A stretch of DNA of 47,720 nt from Acidobacteriota bacterium (GTDB lineage: Bacteria; Acidobacteriota; Blastocatellia; Pyrinomonadales; Pyrinomonadaceae), in NCBI GenBank assembly GCA_019239425.1, contig JAFAZX010000058.1, positions 1-47,720 of the forward strand, read 5' to 3'. The position numbers and the translations under genes are program-made. The first letter of the stretch is position 1. Each line of letters begins with the position of its first letter. Below are positions 1 to 7,966 of the stretch, piece after piece. The notes under the pieces are model-generated. The model saw only the letters and a program-made list of their open reading frames with translations. It was not told where the DNA came from and did not search any database.

Positions 1-177
1 GCCGACCGCGTCGTGACGGTGGACGGCGGCTACCGCGAGGAGCTGACGGTCGAGCTGTGGGTCGTGCCCTCGGGCGCCACGCCTCCGAGCGCCAGCCCGA
101 CGGTCGACCCGAGCGAGGTCAAGACGACCCGCACGCCGACCCGCCGCGGCCGCCGCGACGACGACGACGAGGAGTAG
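1..177 (+). CDS. C-terminal end of an unidentified protein (partial)
   Basis: Frame 1 is open from the first base to a TAG at 175-177, giving 58 residues of a protein that begins outside the window. The visible part has a short beta-like stretch (ELTVELWVVP), then a Pro/Ser/Thr-rich linker, then a basic patch (TRRGRRDDDDEE) ending in an acidic tail. No domain is recognisable. A rho-independent terminator follows about 55 bases after the stop, so this is the last gene of its transcript. Confidence 0.6.
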   Translation, partial: ADRVVTVDGGYREELTVELWVVPSGATPPSASPTVDPSEVKTTRTPTRRGRRDDDDEE

Positions 178-232
178 TCCTTAACACTTAACCCGCGTGG
201 CCTTTCAGTAAAGCCATGCGGCCGAAAGAGAG

Positions 233-275
233 AGCGGGCGGCGCTTCGATTAAGAAGCGCCGCCCGCTTGGTTTT
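233..275 (+). terminator. Rho-independent terminator
   Basis: A perfect 15-bp stem (233-247 with 254-268) encloses a 6-nt loop and is followed by TGGTTTTA. It closes the transcript of the partial gene at 1-177 and insulates the gene starting at 470. Confidence 0.8.
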
Positions 276-375
276 ACCGTAAACCCTCTTCGCGCGCTGG
301 CTCAAACGCCAAAAGATGCAACGGCCAAAATTGCGGTGGCATCCTAAATTGCCGGGCGCTTGCGGCGGCTGGGCT

Positions 376-403
376 TTGCAAAGTAGCAGCCGATAAGGAT
401 AAT
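376..403 (+). promoter_or_regulatory. Candidate sigma70-type promoter
   Basis: TTGCAA at 376-381 and GATAAT at 398-403 are separated by 16 bases, about 65 bases upstream of the ATG at 470. The -10 matches the consensus at 5 of 6 positions. Nothing else was found in the 178-442 gap apart from the terminator. Confidence 0.45.
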
Positions 404-469
404 AGCCGCGCGGTTCCGCTGGCCCCCCGCCGCGTAGCTCGTTTGAATTTGAAGACCGTGGTGTTAAAA

Positions 470-2899
470 ATGAAGAATCGCTTGCTCCGAAAGTTCACCC
501 CCGCGCTCGTCGCCCTGGCCGTCCTGTGCTCGATGTCGGGCGCCGCAGCCCCCGCGGCGCGCGCCGCGGACAACGGCGCGGACTCATCCGCCGAGAGGTA
601 TCTGAGTTGGGAGGCGACCGGCCCACTCGGCGGCGACGTGCGCTCGCTCGTCATCGACCCGCAGGACGCGCGCCGCCTCTACCTCGGCACCATCGACGGG
701 CAGATATACACCTCGGCCGACGGCGGCGAGAACTGGTCGCGCGTCGCGGGCTTCAACCGGCCCGGCCTGCTCATCGACAACATCATCGTCGACCCGCGCG
801 ACTCGAACGTCATCTACGCGGCCGCGCACAGGCACAAGGAGTCGGGCGGCTTCTTCAAGACGACCGACGGCGGCCGCACCTGGCGCGAGGCCGAGCAGTT
901 GAAGGGCGACGGCATCCACTCGCTCACGCAGTCTTCGAAGAACCCTGACCTCCTGCTCGCGGGGACGAACAAGGGCATCTGGCGCTCGACGGACGCGGGC
1001 GAGCGTTGGGAGCAGCTCAACACCTCGGACACGCCCAACCTCATCAACGTCGAGTCGCTCGCGGTCGACCCGCGCGACACGAACGTCATCTACGCCGGCA
1101 CGTGGTATCTGCCCTACAAGACGACCGACGGCGGTAAGACTTGGAGCATCACGAAGACGGGCATCATCGACGACTCCGACATCTTCGCCATCGAGATCGA
1201 CGACCGCGACCCCGACCACGTCATCATCTCCGCGTGCAGCGGCATCTACGAGACGCGCAACGCGGGCGGCATGTGGCGCAAGGTCAACGGCATTCCCTCG
1301 CAGTCGCGCCGCACGCGCTCGATTCTGCAGAACCCCGGCCGCCCCGATACCATCTACGCCGGCACGACCGAGGGCTTCTGGATGAGCATGAACGGCGGCG
1401 GCGACTGGAAGGTGACGACCAGCCGGCAGATCTTCGAGGTCAACGCCATCGCCGTCCACCCCTCGAACCCCGACCTCGTCTACATCGGGACGAACAACTA
1501 CGGCGTGATGGTCTCGCGCGACGGCGGGCGCAACTTCGTGCCTTCGAACGGCGGCTACTCGGGCCGCCGCGCTTACACGATTGTGCCCGACCGCGAGAAG
1601 CCTGGGCGCGTCTACGCCGCGACCATCAACACGGCCACGGGCGGCGGCTACTTCTACGTCTCGAACGACGCGGGCGAGACGTGGCAGCTCTCGGCGCGCA
1701 ACATGCCGCCGCGCCTCATCGCCTACGCGATCCTGCAAGACCCGCGCGACGGCAACGTCATCTACCTCGGCACGAACTACGGCCTCTACCGCTCGGCCGA
1801 CCGCGGCGCCTCCTGGTCTCCGCTGGGCGCGCCGAAGCCGAAGGCTCCTGTGAGAAAGGCAAGGAAGGCCGCCCCGGCGTCGAGGACGGCGCCGGCTTCC
1901 ACGAGCGCGGCTTCGCGCAACGGCTCTTCCGTGGCCGCGCCCACGGTCGCCGCGCGCCCGAAAACCAACGACGTGGTGAAGCGCGCGCAGGAGGCTCTGA
2001 ACCTCGCGGGCTACGACGTGGGCACGCCCGACGGCGTGGCCGGGACGAAGACGGTCGCGGCGCTCAGGCGGTACCAGACCGACAAGTCCATCCCCGTCAC
2101 GGGGCAGTTCGACGCGGCGACGCTCAGCGCGCTCGGACTCGCGGGCGGCATGCAGGAGGCGGGCGCTGTGGCGGCCGCGGTGCAGACGTCGCCGGTCTTC
2201 CTCGTCGACACCATCAACGCCCTCGCTTACACGGGCGACGAGCGTGGCGGCAAGGTCGGCATGTTCGCGGCGACGAACGCGGGCCTCTTCCGCACCTACG
2301 ACGTGGAGAAGGGCTGGGAGGTCATCCCTTACGGCCCGCGCCTCGACGTGCGCACGCTCTGCGTCGCGGCCAGCCCGCAGGAACCGGAGACCATCTACGT
2401 CGGCACTTCGAACTCGGGCGTGCTCGTCACGCACGACAACGGCAAGAGCTGGGAGCAGTTGAGGGGCGTCCCCACGGACGCGCCCGTCAACGTCGTCGAG
2501 ATCGACCCGAAGCGCCCCGAGAACGTCTACGTCGGCACGACGCAGACGCTCTACGCCACGCACGACGGCGGCCAGCACTGGCTCCGCCGCGGCGGCAACC
2601 TGCCTTTGGGCAGCTTCACCAGCATTCTCATCAACCCCGAGAACCCGGACGAGGTCTTCGTCGGCAACGCCTACGAGCGCGGCGGCGCGCGGGTCTTCAG
2701 CGCAGTCGAGGGCGGCGGCGTCTTCCGCTCGACCGACAAGGGGATGACGTGGCAGCGTCTCGACCCGCTGCTCCCGAGCCGCCGCGTCTGGGCGCTCGCC
2801 TTCGACCCGGCCGACAAGACGCGCATCTTCGTCGGCACACACTCGGGCGGCGTCTACGTCGCCCGCCGCGCCGCCGACTCGGCGGCCACGAGCAAGTAG
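470..2899 (+). CDS. Secreted sortilin/BNR-like beta-propeller protein with an internal peptidoglycan-binding domain
   Basis: The ATG at 470 gives 809 residues and starts a clear signal peptide (MKNRLLRKFTP, hydrophobic core, cleavage near ARA). An in-frame TTG at 443 would only add nine residues. The body holds more than ten repeats of the VPS10/sortilin type, with recurring S/T-x-D-x-G-x-x-W (for example TSADGGENW, KTTDGGRTW, YATHDGGQHW) and DP..P..IYAGT spacers. Residues about 500-557 form a PG_binding_1 domain (RAQEALNLAGYDVGTPDG ... LRRYQTD) placed between the N-terminal propeller (about 40-455) and a shorter C-terminal one (570-800). A Pro/Ala/Ser linker precedes it. Inference: an extracytoplasmic protein tethered to the cell wall. 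The ligand of the propellers cannot be told. Confidence 0.8.
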   Translation: MKNRLLRKFTPALVALAVLCSMSGAAAPAARAADNGADSSAERYLSWEATGPLGGDVRSLVIDPQDARRLYLGTIDGQIYTSADGGENWSRVAGFNRPGLLIDNIIVDPRDSNVIYAAAHRHKESGGFFKTTDGGRTWREAEQLKGDGIHSLTQSSKNPDLLLAGTNKGIWRSTDAGERWEQLNTSDTPNLINVESLAVDPRDTNVIYAGTWYLPYKTTDGGKTWSITKTGIIDDSDIFAIEIDDRDPDHVIISACSGIYETRNAGGMWRKVNGIPSQSRRTRSILQNPGRPDTIYAGTTEGFWMSMNGGGDWKVTTSRQIFEVNAIAVHPSNPDLVYIGTNNYGVMVSRDGGRNFVPSNGGYSGRRAYTIVPDREKPGRVYAATINTATGGGYFYVSNDAGETWQLSARNMPPRLIAYAILQDPRDGNVIYLGTNYGLYRSADRGASWSPLGAPKPKAPVRKARKAAPASRTAPASTSAASRNGSSVAAPTVAARPKTNDVVKRAQEALNLAGYDVGTPDGVAGTKTVAALRRYQTDKSIPVTGQFDAATLSALGLAGGMQEAGAVAAAVQTSPVFLVDTINALAYTGDERGGKVGMFAATNAGLFRTYDVEKGWEVIPYGPRLDVRTLCVAASPQEPETIYVGTSNSGVLVTHDNGKSWEQLRGVPTDAPVNVVEIDPKRPENVYVGTTQTLYATHDGGQHWLRRGGNLPLGSFTSILINPENPDEVFVGNAYERGGARVFSAVEGGGVFRSTDKGMTWQRLDPLLPSRRVWALAFDPADKTRIFVGTHSGGVYVARRAADSAATSK

Positions 2900-2901
2900 T
2901 T

Positions 2902-2990
2902 AAAGGCTGTAAACGGTAAACCGTAAACCGTGACAAGTAAGAGCCTGCCCTTCACTCGTCACGGTTTACGGTTTACCGTTTACGGCTTTT
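2902..2990. repeat. Heptamer-repeat hairpin A (GTAAACC family)
   Basis: Left arm 2902-2934 and right arm 2958-2990 pair over 33 bp with only two wobble mismatches. The arms are imperfect tandem copies of GTAAACC/GTAAACG. The loop is 23 nt (2935-2957) and contains CCTGCCCTT. The left arm starts two bases after the stop of the propeller gene, and the rpsA promoter begins 15 bases after the right arm. Confidence 0.9.
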
Positions 2991-3004
2991 CCTTCCTTTC
3001 CGCC

Positions 3005-3034
3005 TTGACACGGCGTTGCCCGGCTGTGTAAATT
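3005..3034 (+). promoter_or_regulatory. Promoter of rpsA
   Basis: A consensus TTGACA at 3005-3010 and TAAATT at 3029-3034 are 18 bases apart (GTAAAT at 17 is an alternative). The transcript would carry a leader of about 280 bases before rpsA, which is long enough for autoregulation of the kind known for S1. Confidence 0.6.
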
Positions 3035-3035
3035 G

Positions 3036-3102
3036 CTGCCCTACCTGGCAGAATAGCGAGGTGATTTGGCGGAACACGCGGGTGTTCCACGGGCGTGTGG
3101 AA
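3036..3102 (+). promoter_or_regulatory. Structured part of the rpsA leader with two mutually exclusive hairpins
   Basis: Just after the predicted transcription start are three hairpins: CTGCC/GGCAG (3036-3051), GGAACAC/GTGTTCC (3071-3088, loop 4) and TTCCAC/GTGGAA (3085-3102, loop 6). The last two share bases 3085-3088, so they cannot form together. This resembles a switchable leader. A regulatory role is inference. The remaining leader, to 3313, shows no further structure I trust. Confidence 0.35.
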
Positions 3103-3323
3103 AATTGAAACTTCGGTAACTCCTTTTCTTTTTCGCCGGCTCGCAACTCCCGCCTCAATCCTCCGTTTCCGTCAAAGCGCCCCAAGCTACTCTCGACAGA
3201 ACGACAGCGCACCGCCGCGGGTGAGACCACACACGTCGCGCGCCACGTTTTGTCGCCGGGCAGGCGCGGGAGGGAGCCCGACGTTCGCGCCAGATTAATC
3301 CAGCAGGAGTCCGACAGGAGTTC

Positions 3324-5318
3324 ATGTCAACCGAAAACGAAACGCCTACCAACGGCGAGAACAGCACCGAACAGAGCGCGCCCGGCGGCGCCTCCTCGAA
3401 CGAAGGCGGCGAGACGGCAGCGGCGGCGAGCGCCACGGCCGCCACCGCTTCCGCGGAACAGTCGGCGGCGAGCGCGGAACCGGCGGGCGAACAGCCGGCC
3501 GCGGCCGCCGCGGCGGCGACACCGGGGAGCGCGCCCGCGCCCTCGCAGGCCCCGCAGTCCTCAGCGGCGGGCGCCGACGCCGGCGAGGATGAGGACGAGG
3601 AGCCGCGCGGCGGCGGCTTCGACTTCGGCGCGCTGCTCGACCAGTACGAGCAGGAGCAGGCCCAGTACCAGGAAGGCTCGGTCGTTCGCGGCACCGTCGT
3701 CGGCGTCACCGAGCGGTCGGTGGTCATCGACTTCGGCTTCAAGTCCGAAGGCGCCGTGCCCATCGAAGAGTTCCAGGAGGCGGGCGAGCTGACCGTCAAG
3801 CGCGGCGACGAGGTCGAGGTGCTCATCAAGAGCATGGAGTCCTCCGAAGGCGTGCCCATCCTCTCGCGCGCCGACGCCGTGCGCATGCGGGCGTGGGACG
3901 TTTTGGAGCAGGCTTACCGCGAGGGCACGCCCGTCAAGGGCAAGATCGCCGAGCGCGTCAAGGGCGGACTCCGCGTTGACGTGGACGGCGTCGCGGCCTT
4001 CCTGCCGGGCTCGCAGGTCGACGTTCGGCCCATCCGCAACCTCGAATCCCTGCGCGGCCAGGAGATCGAGGCCAAGGTCATCAAGCTCAACCGCAAGCGC
4101 TCGAACGTCGTCCTCTCGCGCAAGGCGATTCTCGAACAGGAGAACGAGGGCAAGAAGGGCGAGACCTTGAACGCCCTCGAAGAGGGCATCATCGTCGAAG
4201 GTCAGATTAAGAACCTGACCGACTACGGCGCCTTCGTCGACCTCGGCGGCATCGACGGCCTCCTGCACGTCACCGACATGAGCTGGGGCCGCCTGCAGAA
4301 CCCGGGCGAGATGTTCAAGGTCGGCGAGACCGTGCAGGTCAAGGTCTTGAAGTTCGACAAGGAGCGTGAGCGCGTCTCTTTAGGCTACAAGCAGCTCCTG
4401 CCCGACCCCTGGGAGTCGGTCTCCGAGCGCTTCCCCACGGGTCAGCGCATGAACGGCAAGATCGCTTCGGTCACCGACTACGGCGCCTTCATCGAGCTTG
4501 AGCCGGGCGTCGAAGGTCTCGTCCACGTCTCGGAGATGACGTGGTCGAAGCGGATGAAGCACCCCTCGAAGCTCGTCAACGTCGGCGACACGGTCGACGT
4601 CGAAGTGCTCGGCGTCGACCCGAAGAACCGCCGCATCAGCCTCGGCATGAAGCAGACGCAGCCGAACCCCTGGGAGACTCTGCCCGAGCGCTTCCACGTC
4701 GGCGACCGCGTCCGCGGCCGGGTGCGGAACCTGACCGACTTCGGCGCCTTCGTCGAGGTCGAGGACGGCGTGGACGGACTCGTCCACGTCTCGGACATCT
4801 CCTGGAACAAGCGCATCAAGCACCCGGGCGAGGTTCTCAAGAAGGGGCAGGAGATCGAGGCGGTCATCACCAACATCGACATCGACAACCGCCGCCTCTC
4901 GCTCTCGATTAAGGACACCGAGCCGAGCGCGTGGGAGAAGTTTGTGGGCGAGCACAAGCCGGGCGACATCGTCCGCGGCAAGGTGACGCGCTTCGCCAAC
5001 TTCGGCGCGTTCGTCGAGCTGGCCGAGGGGCTCGAAGGCCTGTGCCACGTCTCGGAGCTTTCGGACGACCGCGTCGAGCGCCCCGAGGACGCGGCGCAGA
5101 TCGGGCAGGAGCTGGACTTCCGCATCCTGCGCATCGAGCCGGAGTCGAAGAAGATCGGCCTCTCGCACCGCGCGGCCAAGCACGACGAGCCGGTCGTGGA
5201 CGTGAAGAGCTACACGACCGATGCCGGGGGCGGCATGGCTTCCTTGGGCGAACTGGGCGGCCTGGCCGACCTCTTCAACCGGCGCGGCGGCGGCGGTTCC
5301 GAGGAAGAGAACCAGTAG
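3324..5318 (+). CDS. rpsA: 30S ribosomal protein S1
   Basis: S1 holds mRNA on the 30S subunit during initiation. Six S1/OB-fold repeats are visible, starting near residues 116, 203, 285, 372, 459 and 546. Repeats 3-6 carry the typical TDYGAF/TDFGAFVE and GLVHVSE/GLLHVTD motifs, and repeats 1-2 are the diverged ribosome-binding pair. An Ala/Glu/Pro-rich N-terminal extension of about 110 residues, not needed in the family, brings the protein to 664 residues against 557 in E. coli. The ATG follows an AGGAG at 3316-3320 with a short 3-base spacer. A strong terminator follows, so the gene is transcribed alone. Confidence 0.97.
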   Translation: MSTENETPTNGENSTEQSAPGGASSNEGGETAAAASATAATASAEQSAASAEPAGEQPAAAAAAATPGSAPAPSQAPQSSAAGADAGEDEDEEPRGGGFDFGALLDQYEQEQAQYQEGSVVRGTVVGVTERSVVIDFGFKSEGAVPIEEFQEAGELTVKRGDEVEVLIKSMESSEGVPILSRADAVRMRAWDVLEQAYREGTPVKGKIAERVKGGLRVDVDGVAAFLPGSQVDVRPIRNLESLRGQEIEAKVIKLNRKRSNVVLSRKAILEQENEGKKGETLNALEEGIIVEGQIKNLTDYGAFVDLGGIDGLLHVTDMSWGRLQNPGEMFKVGETVQVKVLKFDKERERVSLGYKQLLPDPWESVSERFPTGQRMNGKIASVTDYGAFIELEPGVEGLVHVSEMTWSKRMKHPSKLVNVGDTVDVEVLGVDPKNRRISLGMKQTQPNPWETLPERFHVGDRVRGRVRNLTDFGAFVEVEDGVDGLVHVSDISWNKRIKHPGEVLKKGQEIEAVITNIDIDNRRLSLSIKDTEPSAWEKFVGEHKPGDIVRGKVTRFANFGAFVELAEGLEGLCHVSELSDDRVERPEDAAQIGQELDFRILRIEPESKKIGLSHRAAKHDEPVVDVKSYTTDAGGGMASLGELGGLADLFNRRGGGGSEEENQ

Positions 5319-5340
5319 TCCCGAACCGTACCGAAGACGA

Positions 5341-5385
5341 AAGCCCCGCGGCGACTGAAGAGAGTCGTCGCGGGGCTTCTCCTTT
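5341..5385 (+). terminator. Rho-independent terminator of rpsA
   Basis: A 15-bp GC-rich stem (AGCCCCGCGGCGACT with AGTCGTCGCGGGGCT, one wobble) has a 6-nt loop and is followed by TCTCCTTT, 25 bases after the rpsA stop. Confidence 0.85.
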
Positions 5386-5466
5386 GACGGGCGTTGGGCG
5401 CAGGGACGCTAACTTGTTGGCCGCGCGACGGTTTCCCCTTGTCAGGCGTTCCCCGTATCTGCTAAG

Positions 5467-5495
5467 TTACAAGCCGCGGTCTTGCACCCTATACT
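5467..5495 (+). promoter_or_regulatory. Weak candidate promoter for the HU/IHF gene
   Basis: TATACT at 5490-5495 is a good -10. The -35 at 5467-5472 (TTACAA) is poor, with a 17-base spacer. A promoter is needed here because a terminator separates this gene from rpsA. Confidence 0.35.
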
Positions 5496-5558
5496 CAATC
5501 GACCTGCCCTTAGTTTTGCGGCGGCAGCTTTCACCGAGAGGCCGGAGAGGTGGAAACC

Positions 5559-6020
5559 ATGACGAAAGCAGAACTGGTTGAAGACGTGGCCCGCGCGGCC
5601 GAGCTGACCAAGAAGGACGCCGAGCGGCTCGTCGAGATCGTCTTCGAAAGCATCATCGACACGCTCAATCAGGGCGAGAAGATCGAGCTGCGCGGCTTCG
5701 GCTCCTTCCGCGTGCGCGAGCGCGGCGCCCGCCGCGGCCGCAACCCCAAGACCGGCGACCCCGTGGACATCCCCGCCAAGCGCGTGCCCTACTTTAAGCC
5801 CGGCAAGGAGCTGAAGGAACTCATCAACGAGGACGAGAACGGCGCGGGCGGCGCTGAAGAGGCACCGGCGGCAAACACGACGCAGCCCGAGTTGAGCGCG
5901 GCGGGCACGCCGAATCAGGCCGCGCGTCCGACCGACCCGCCCAGCCCCGACGCCGCCGAGTCGGCCCCCTCGGAGGGCGGCGAGGGCGGAGGCGAACAGA
6001 CCTCTTCGCCGCTCGCCTGA
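5559..6020 (+). CDS. HU/IHF family DNA-binding protein with an acidic C-terminal tail
   Basis: This is a nucleoid protein that bends DNA as a dimer. Residues 1-90 are the full HU/IHF fold: MTKAELVEDVA helix, ELRGFGSFRVRER strand region, and the DNA-arm sequence RRGRNPKTGDPVDIPA. A low-complexity tail of about 60 residues rich in Glu, Pro, Ala and Ser follows; the family normally ends near residue 95. The ATG at 5559 is preferred over the in-frame GTG at 5550 because GGAGAGG at 5544-5550 lies 8 bases before it. HU and the two IHF subunits cannot be told apart here. Confidence 0.92.
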   Translation: MTKAELVEDVARAAELTKKDAERLVEIVFESIIDTLNQGEKIELRGFGSFRVRERGARRGRNPKTGDPVDIPAKRVPYFKPGKELKELINEDENGAGGAEEAPAANTTQPELSAAGTPNQAARPTDPPSPDAAESAPSEGGEGGGEQTSSPLA

Positions 6021-6068
6021 CATCTTCGGCCTCGCGCCCGGGGGACGTTACGACAAGGGGGAGGAAGT

Positions 6069-6560
6069 TTGGACAGGCTCTACACACCTTGGCGCTTCGA
6101 CTACATCAAGGGGGCGAGCGGCGAGAAGACCGGCTTCGGCGACGCCTGCGTCTTCTGCGCCCTGCCCGCCCGCGGCGACGACGAGAACGTCTTCATCCTC
6201 CACCGCGCGCGTCTGAACTTCGTCATCCTCAACATCTATCCGTACACCAGCGGCCACCTCATGATCGTCCCCTTCGAGCACACGGCCGACTTCAACGGCC
6301 TGGCCAAAGAGACTTCGGACGAGATGATGGACTTGGCCAAGCACGCCCAGGCCGTTCTCGCCGAGACGTACCGCCCGCACGGCTTCAACCTCGGCATGAA
6401 TCTCGGACAGGCCGCGGGCGCGGGCGTCTCCGACCACCTACACCTGCACGTCCTCCCGCGTTGGTCGGGCGACGCCAACTTCATGACGACCGTCGGCGAG
6501 ACCCGCGTCATCCCCGAAGACCTCCGCGACACCTACGAGAAACTCCGCGGCCGCTTCTAA
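6069..6560 (+). CDS. HIT-family nucleotide hydrolase/phosphorylase (Ap4A-type)
   Basis: The histidine-triad motif HLHLHVLPRW lies near residues 126-135, and a CVFC zinc-type pair near residue 29 precedes the fold. The opening MDRLYTPWRFDYI is typical of bacterial Ap4A-phosphorylase-like HIT proteins, which cleave dinucleoside polyphosphates or nucleotidyl amides. At 163 residues it is normal length. The start is TTG 6069, supported by a strong GGGGGAGGAAG just upstream. The gene follows the HU gene by 48 bases and probably shares its transcript. The physiological substrate is unknown. Confidence 0.9.
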   Translation: MDRLYTPWRFDYIKGASGEKTGFGDACVFCALPARGDDENVFILHRARLNFVILNIYPYTSGHLMIVPFEHTADFNGLAKETSDEMMDLAKHAQAVLAETYRPHGFNLGMNLGQAAGAGVSDHLHLHVLPRWSGDANFMTTVGETRVIPEDLRDTYEKLRGRF

Positions 6561-6563
6561 GAG

Positions 6564-6652
6564 GCGGAAGCCCGACCGTAAGGGAGGGCGTTCGTCTTCC
6601 ATCAGTATCTATGATGGAAGACGAACGCCCTCCCTTACGGTCGGGCTTCCGC
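6564..6652. repeat. 41-bp perfect palindrome L between convergent genes
   Basis: The arms 6564-6604 and 6612-6652 are exact reverse complements over 41 bp around a 7-nt loop (GTATCTA). The left arm starts 3 bases after the stop of the HIT gene. The right arm contains the stop codon and last five codons of the convergent amidohydrolase gene. It could act as a bidirectional terminator, though no U-tract stands out. It has no heptamer periodicity and is a separate class from the heptamer hairpins. Confidence 0.95.
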
Positions 6653-7909
6653 TTTAAAGACCTTCCCACCCTTCATCACGAAGACGACGTGTTCGACGAC
6701 GCCGATGTCTTTGGTCGGGTCGCCGGGGACTGCGACGAGGTCTGCGAAGGCTCCGGGTTTAATCTCGCCGACCTTGCCCTCCAGCCCTAACAGGCTCGCG
6801 GCGTCGACGGTCGCGGAGCGGAGCGCTTCGGCGGGCGTGAGGCCGGCTTTGACGAGCCAGATGATCTCGCGCGGGTTGTTGCCGTGCAGGCCGGCGACGG
6901 CGTCGGAGCCGGAGACGACCCACACGCCGCCCTTCTTCGCGCGCGCGGCGTTGGCGAGGTTGCCGGCGCGCAGGCGCTCGAAGAACGACCAGGTGAAAGG
7001 GTCGAAGGCGACGAAGCGCTCTCGGTGTTCGAGGTAGTGCGTCGGCAGGTAGAGCGTCGGGACGAGCGCGACGTGGTGTTTGGCGAGTTCCCGCACGGCC
7101 TCGTCGTCGAGGAACGAGCCGTGCTCGACCGAGGCGCAGCCGCCGCGCACCGCGGCCTTCACCGACGCCGCCTCGTGCGCGTGGACGGCGACGCGCAGGC
7201 CCGCGCGCGCCGCCTCCTCGACCGCCGCGCTTATCTCCCGCACGTCGAAGAGCGGGTGCCCGCCCTCGTCCACGCCTTCGAAGACCTTAATCACGTCCAC
7301 GCCCTCGGCCACGCGCGCGCGGACGAACTCGCGTATGCGTTTGACGCGCTCGCCGGGGTCGTCCTCGGCGACGCCGCGCAGCGCGGACGGGGTGAGCGGG
7401 TCGCCCGAGACGACAAGGCGCGGGCCGTCGGTCTCGCCCCGGTTAATCTCGTCGCGCAGGCGCGTGACCACGCGCGAGTCGCCGCCGAGGTCGCGCGCGG
7501 TCGTGATGCCGGCCAGGAGCGTCACGCGCGCGTTCTCCTTTGCGAACTTGAGCGTCTCGTCCGGCCCCGAGTCCCACGAGATGCCGAAGCGGCCCGTGCG
7601 GTCGTAGTGGTAGGTGATGTGCGTGTGCGCGTCGATGAGGCCGGGCAGCAGCGTCACGTCGCCGAGGTCTATGACCCGCGCGCCCGCGGGCGCGGCCAAG
7701 CCCGGCCCGGCCGCCGCGATGTGATCGCCTTCCAGGATTACGACCGCGTCGCCGACGATTCGGCCGGCGCGCGCGTCGAACATTCGCGCCGCGCGGACGA
7801 CGAGGCGCGTCGGCGTCGGCGCGGGTCTGTTCTGCGTCCGCGCGCAGTTGGGCAGAGAGAGTGTGACGAGGAGCGCGAGAAGAAGGTTGAAGAGGCGCGC
7901 GGCGCGCAT
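6635..7909 (-). CDS. Secreted amidohydrolase (imidazolonepropionase/Xaa-Pro dipeptidase-like)
   Basis: This is a metal-dependent hydrolase of the amidohydrolase superfamily. The motifs run in order: DAHTHITYH metal site (about residue 94), VIKVFEG with the bridging Lys, AVHAHE, SVEHG, and GSDA near residue 328. The family-typical closing AEALRSATVDAASLLGLEGKVGEIKPGAFADLV is split here only for description. An N-terminal signal sequence with a Cys after LPN could be a lipobox, though a poor one, so export is likely and lipidation uncertain. At 424 residues it is full length. The substrate may be a peptide-like or cyclic amide. The ATG is at 7909. Confidence 0.87.
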   Translation of the reverse strand: MRAARLFNLLLALLVTLSLPNCARTQNRPAPTPTRLVVRAARMFDARAGRIVGDAVVILEGDHIAAAGPGLAAPAGARVIDLGDVTLLPGLIDAHTHITYHYDRTGRFGISWDSGPDETLKFAKENARVTLLAGITTARDLGGDSRVVTRLRDEINRGETDGPRLVVSGDPLTPSALRGVAEDDPGERVKRIREFVRARVAEGVDVIKVFEGVDEGGHPLFDVREISAAVEEAARAGLRVAVHAHEAASVKAAVRGGCASVEHGSFLDDEAVRELAKHHVALVPTLYLPTHYLEHRERFVAFDPFTWSFFERLRAGNLANAARAKKGGVWVVSGSDAVAGLHGNNPREIIWLVKAGLTPAEALRSATVDAASLLGLEGKVGEIKPGAFADLVAVPGDPTKDIGVVEHVVFVMKGGKVFKAEARP

Positions 7910-7966
7910 GAAGAAAACCCCTTGCTCTCTGACGTGGGCGGGCGCGTTGCGCCGCCGCCTTCGAAG

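Noticed and set aside
584..2842. Long open antisense frame opposite the propeller gene, with similar ones opposite pgpH, the SurA-like pair and the hydrolase
   Set aside because: High GC makes stop codons rare in opposite frames. These frames are Arg/Val/Ala-rich, have no motifs, signals or ribosome sites, and mirror the real gene.
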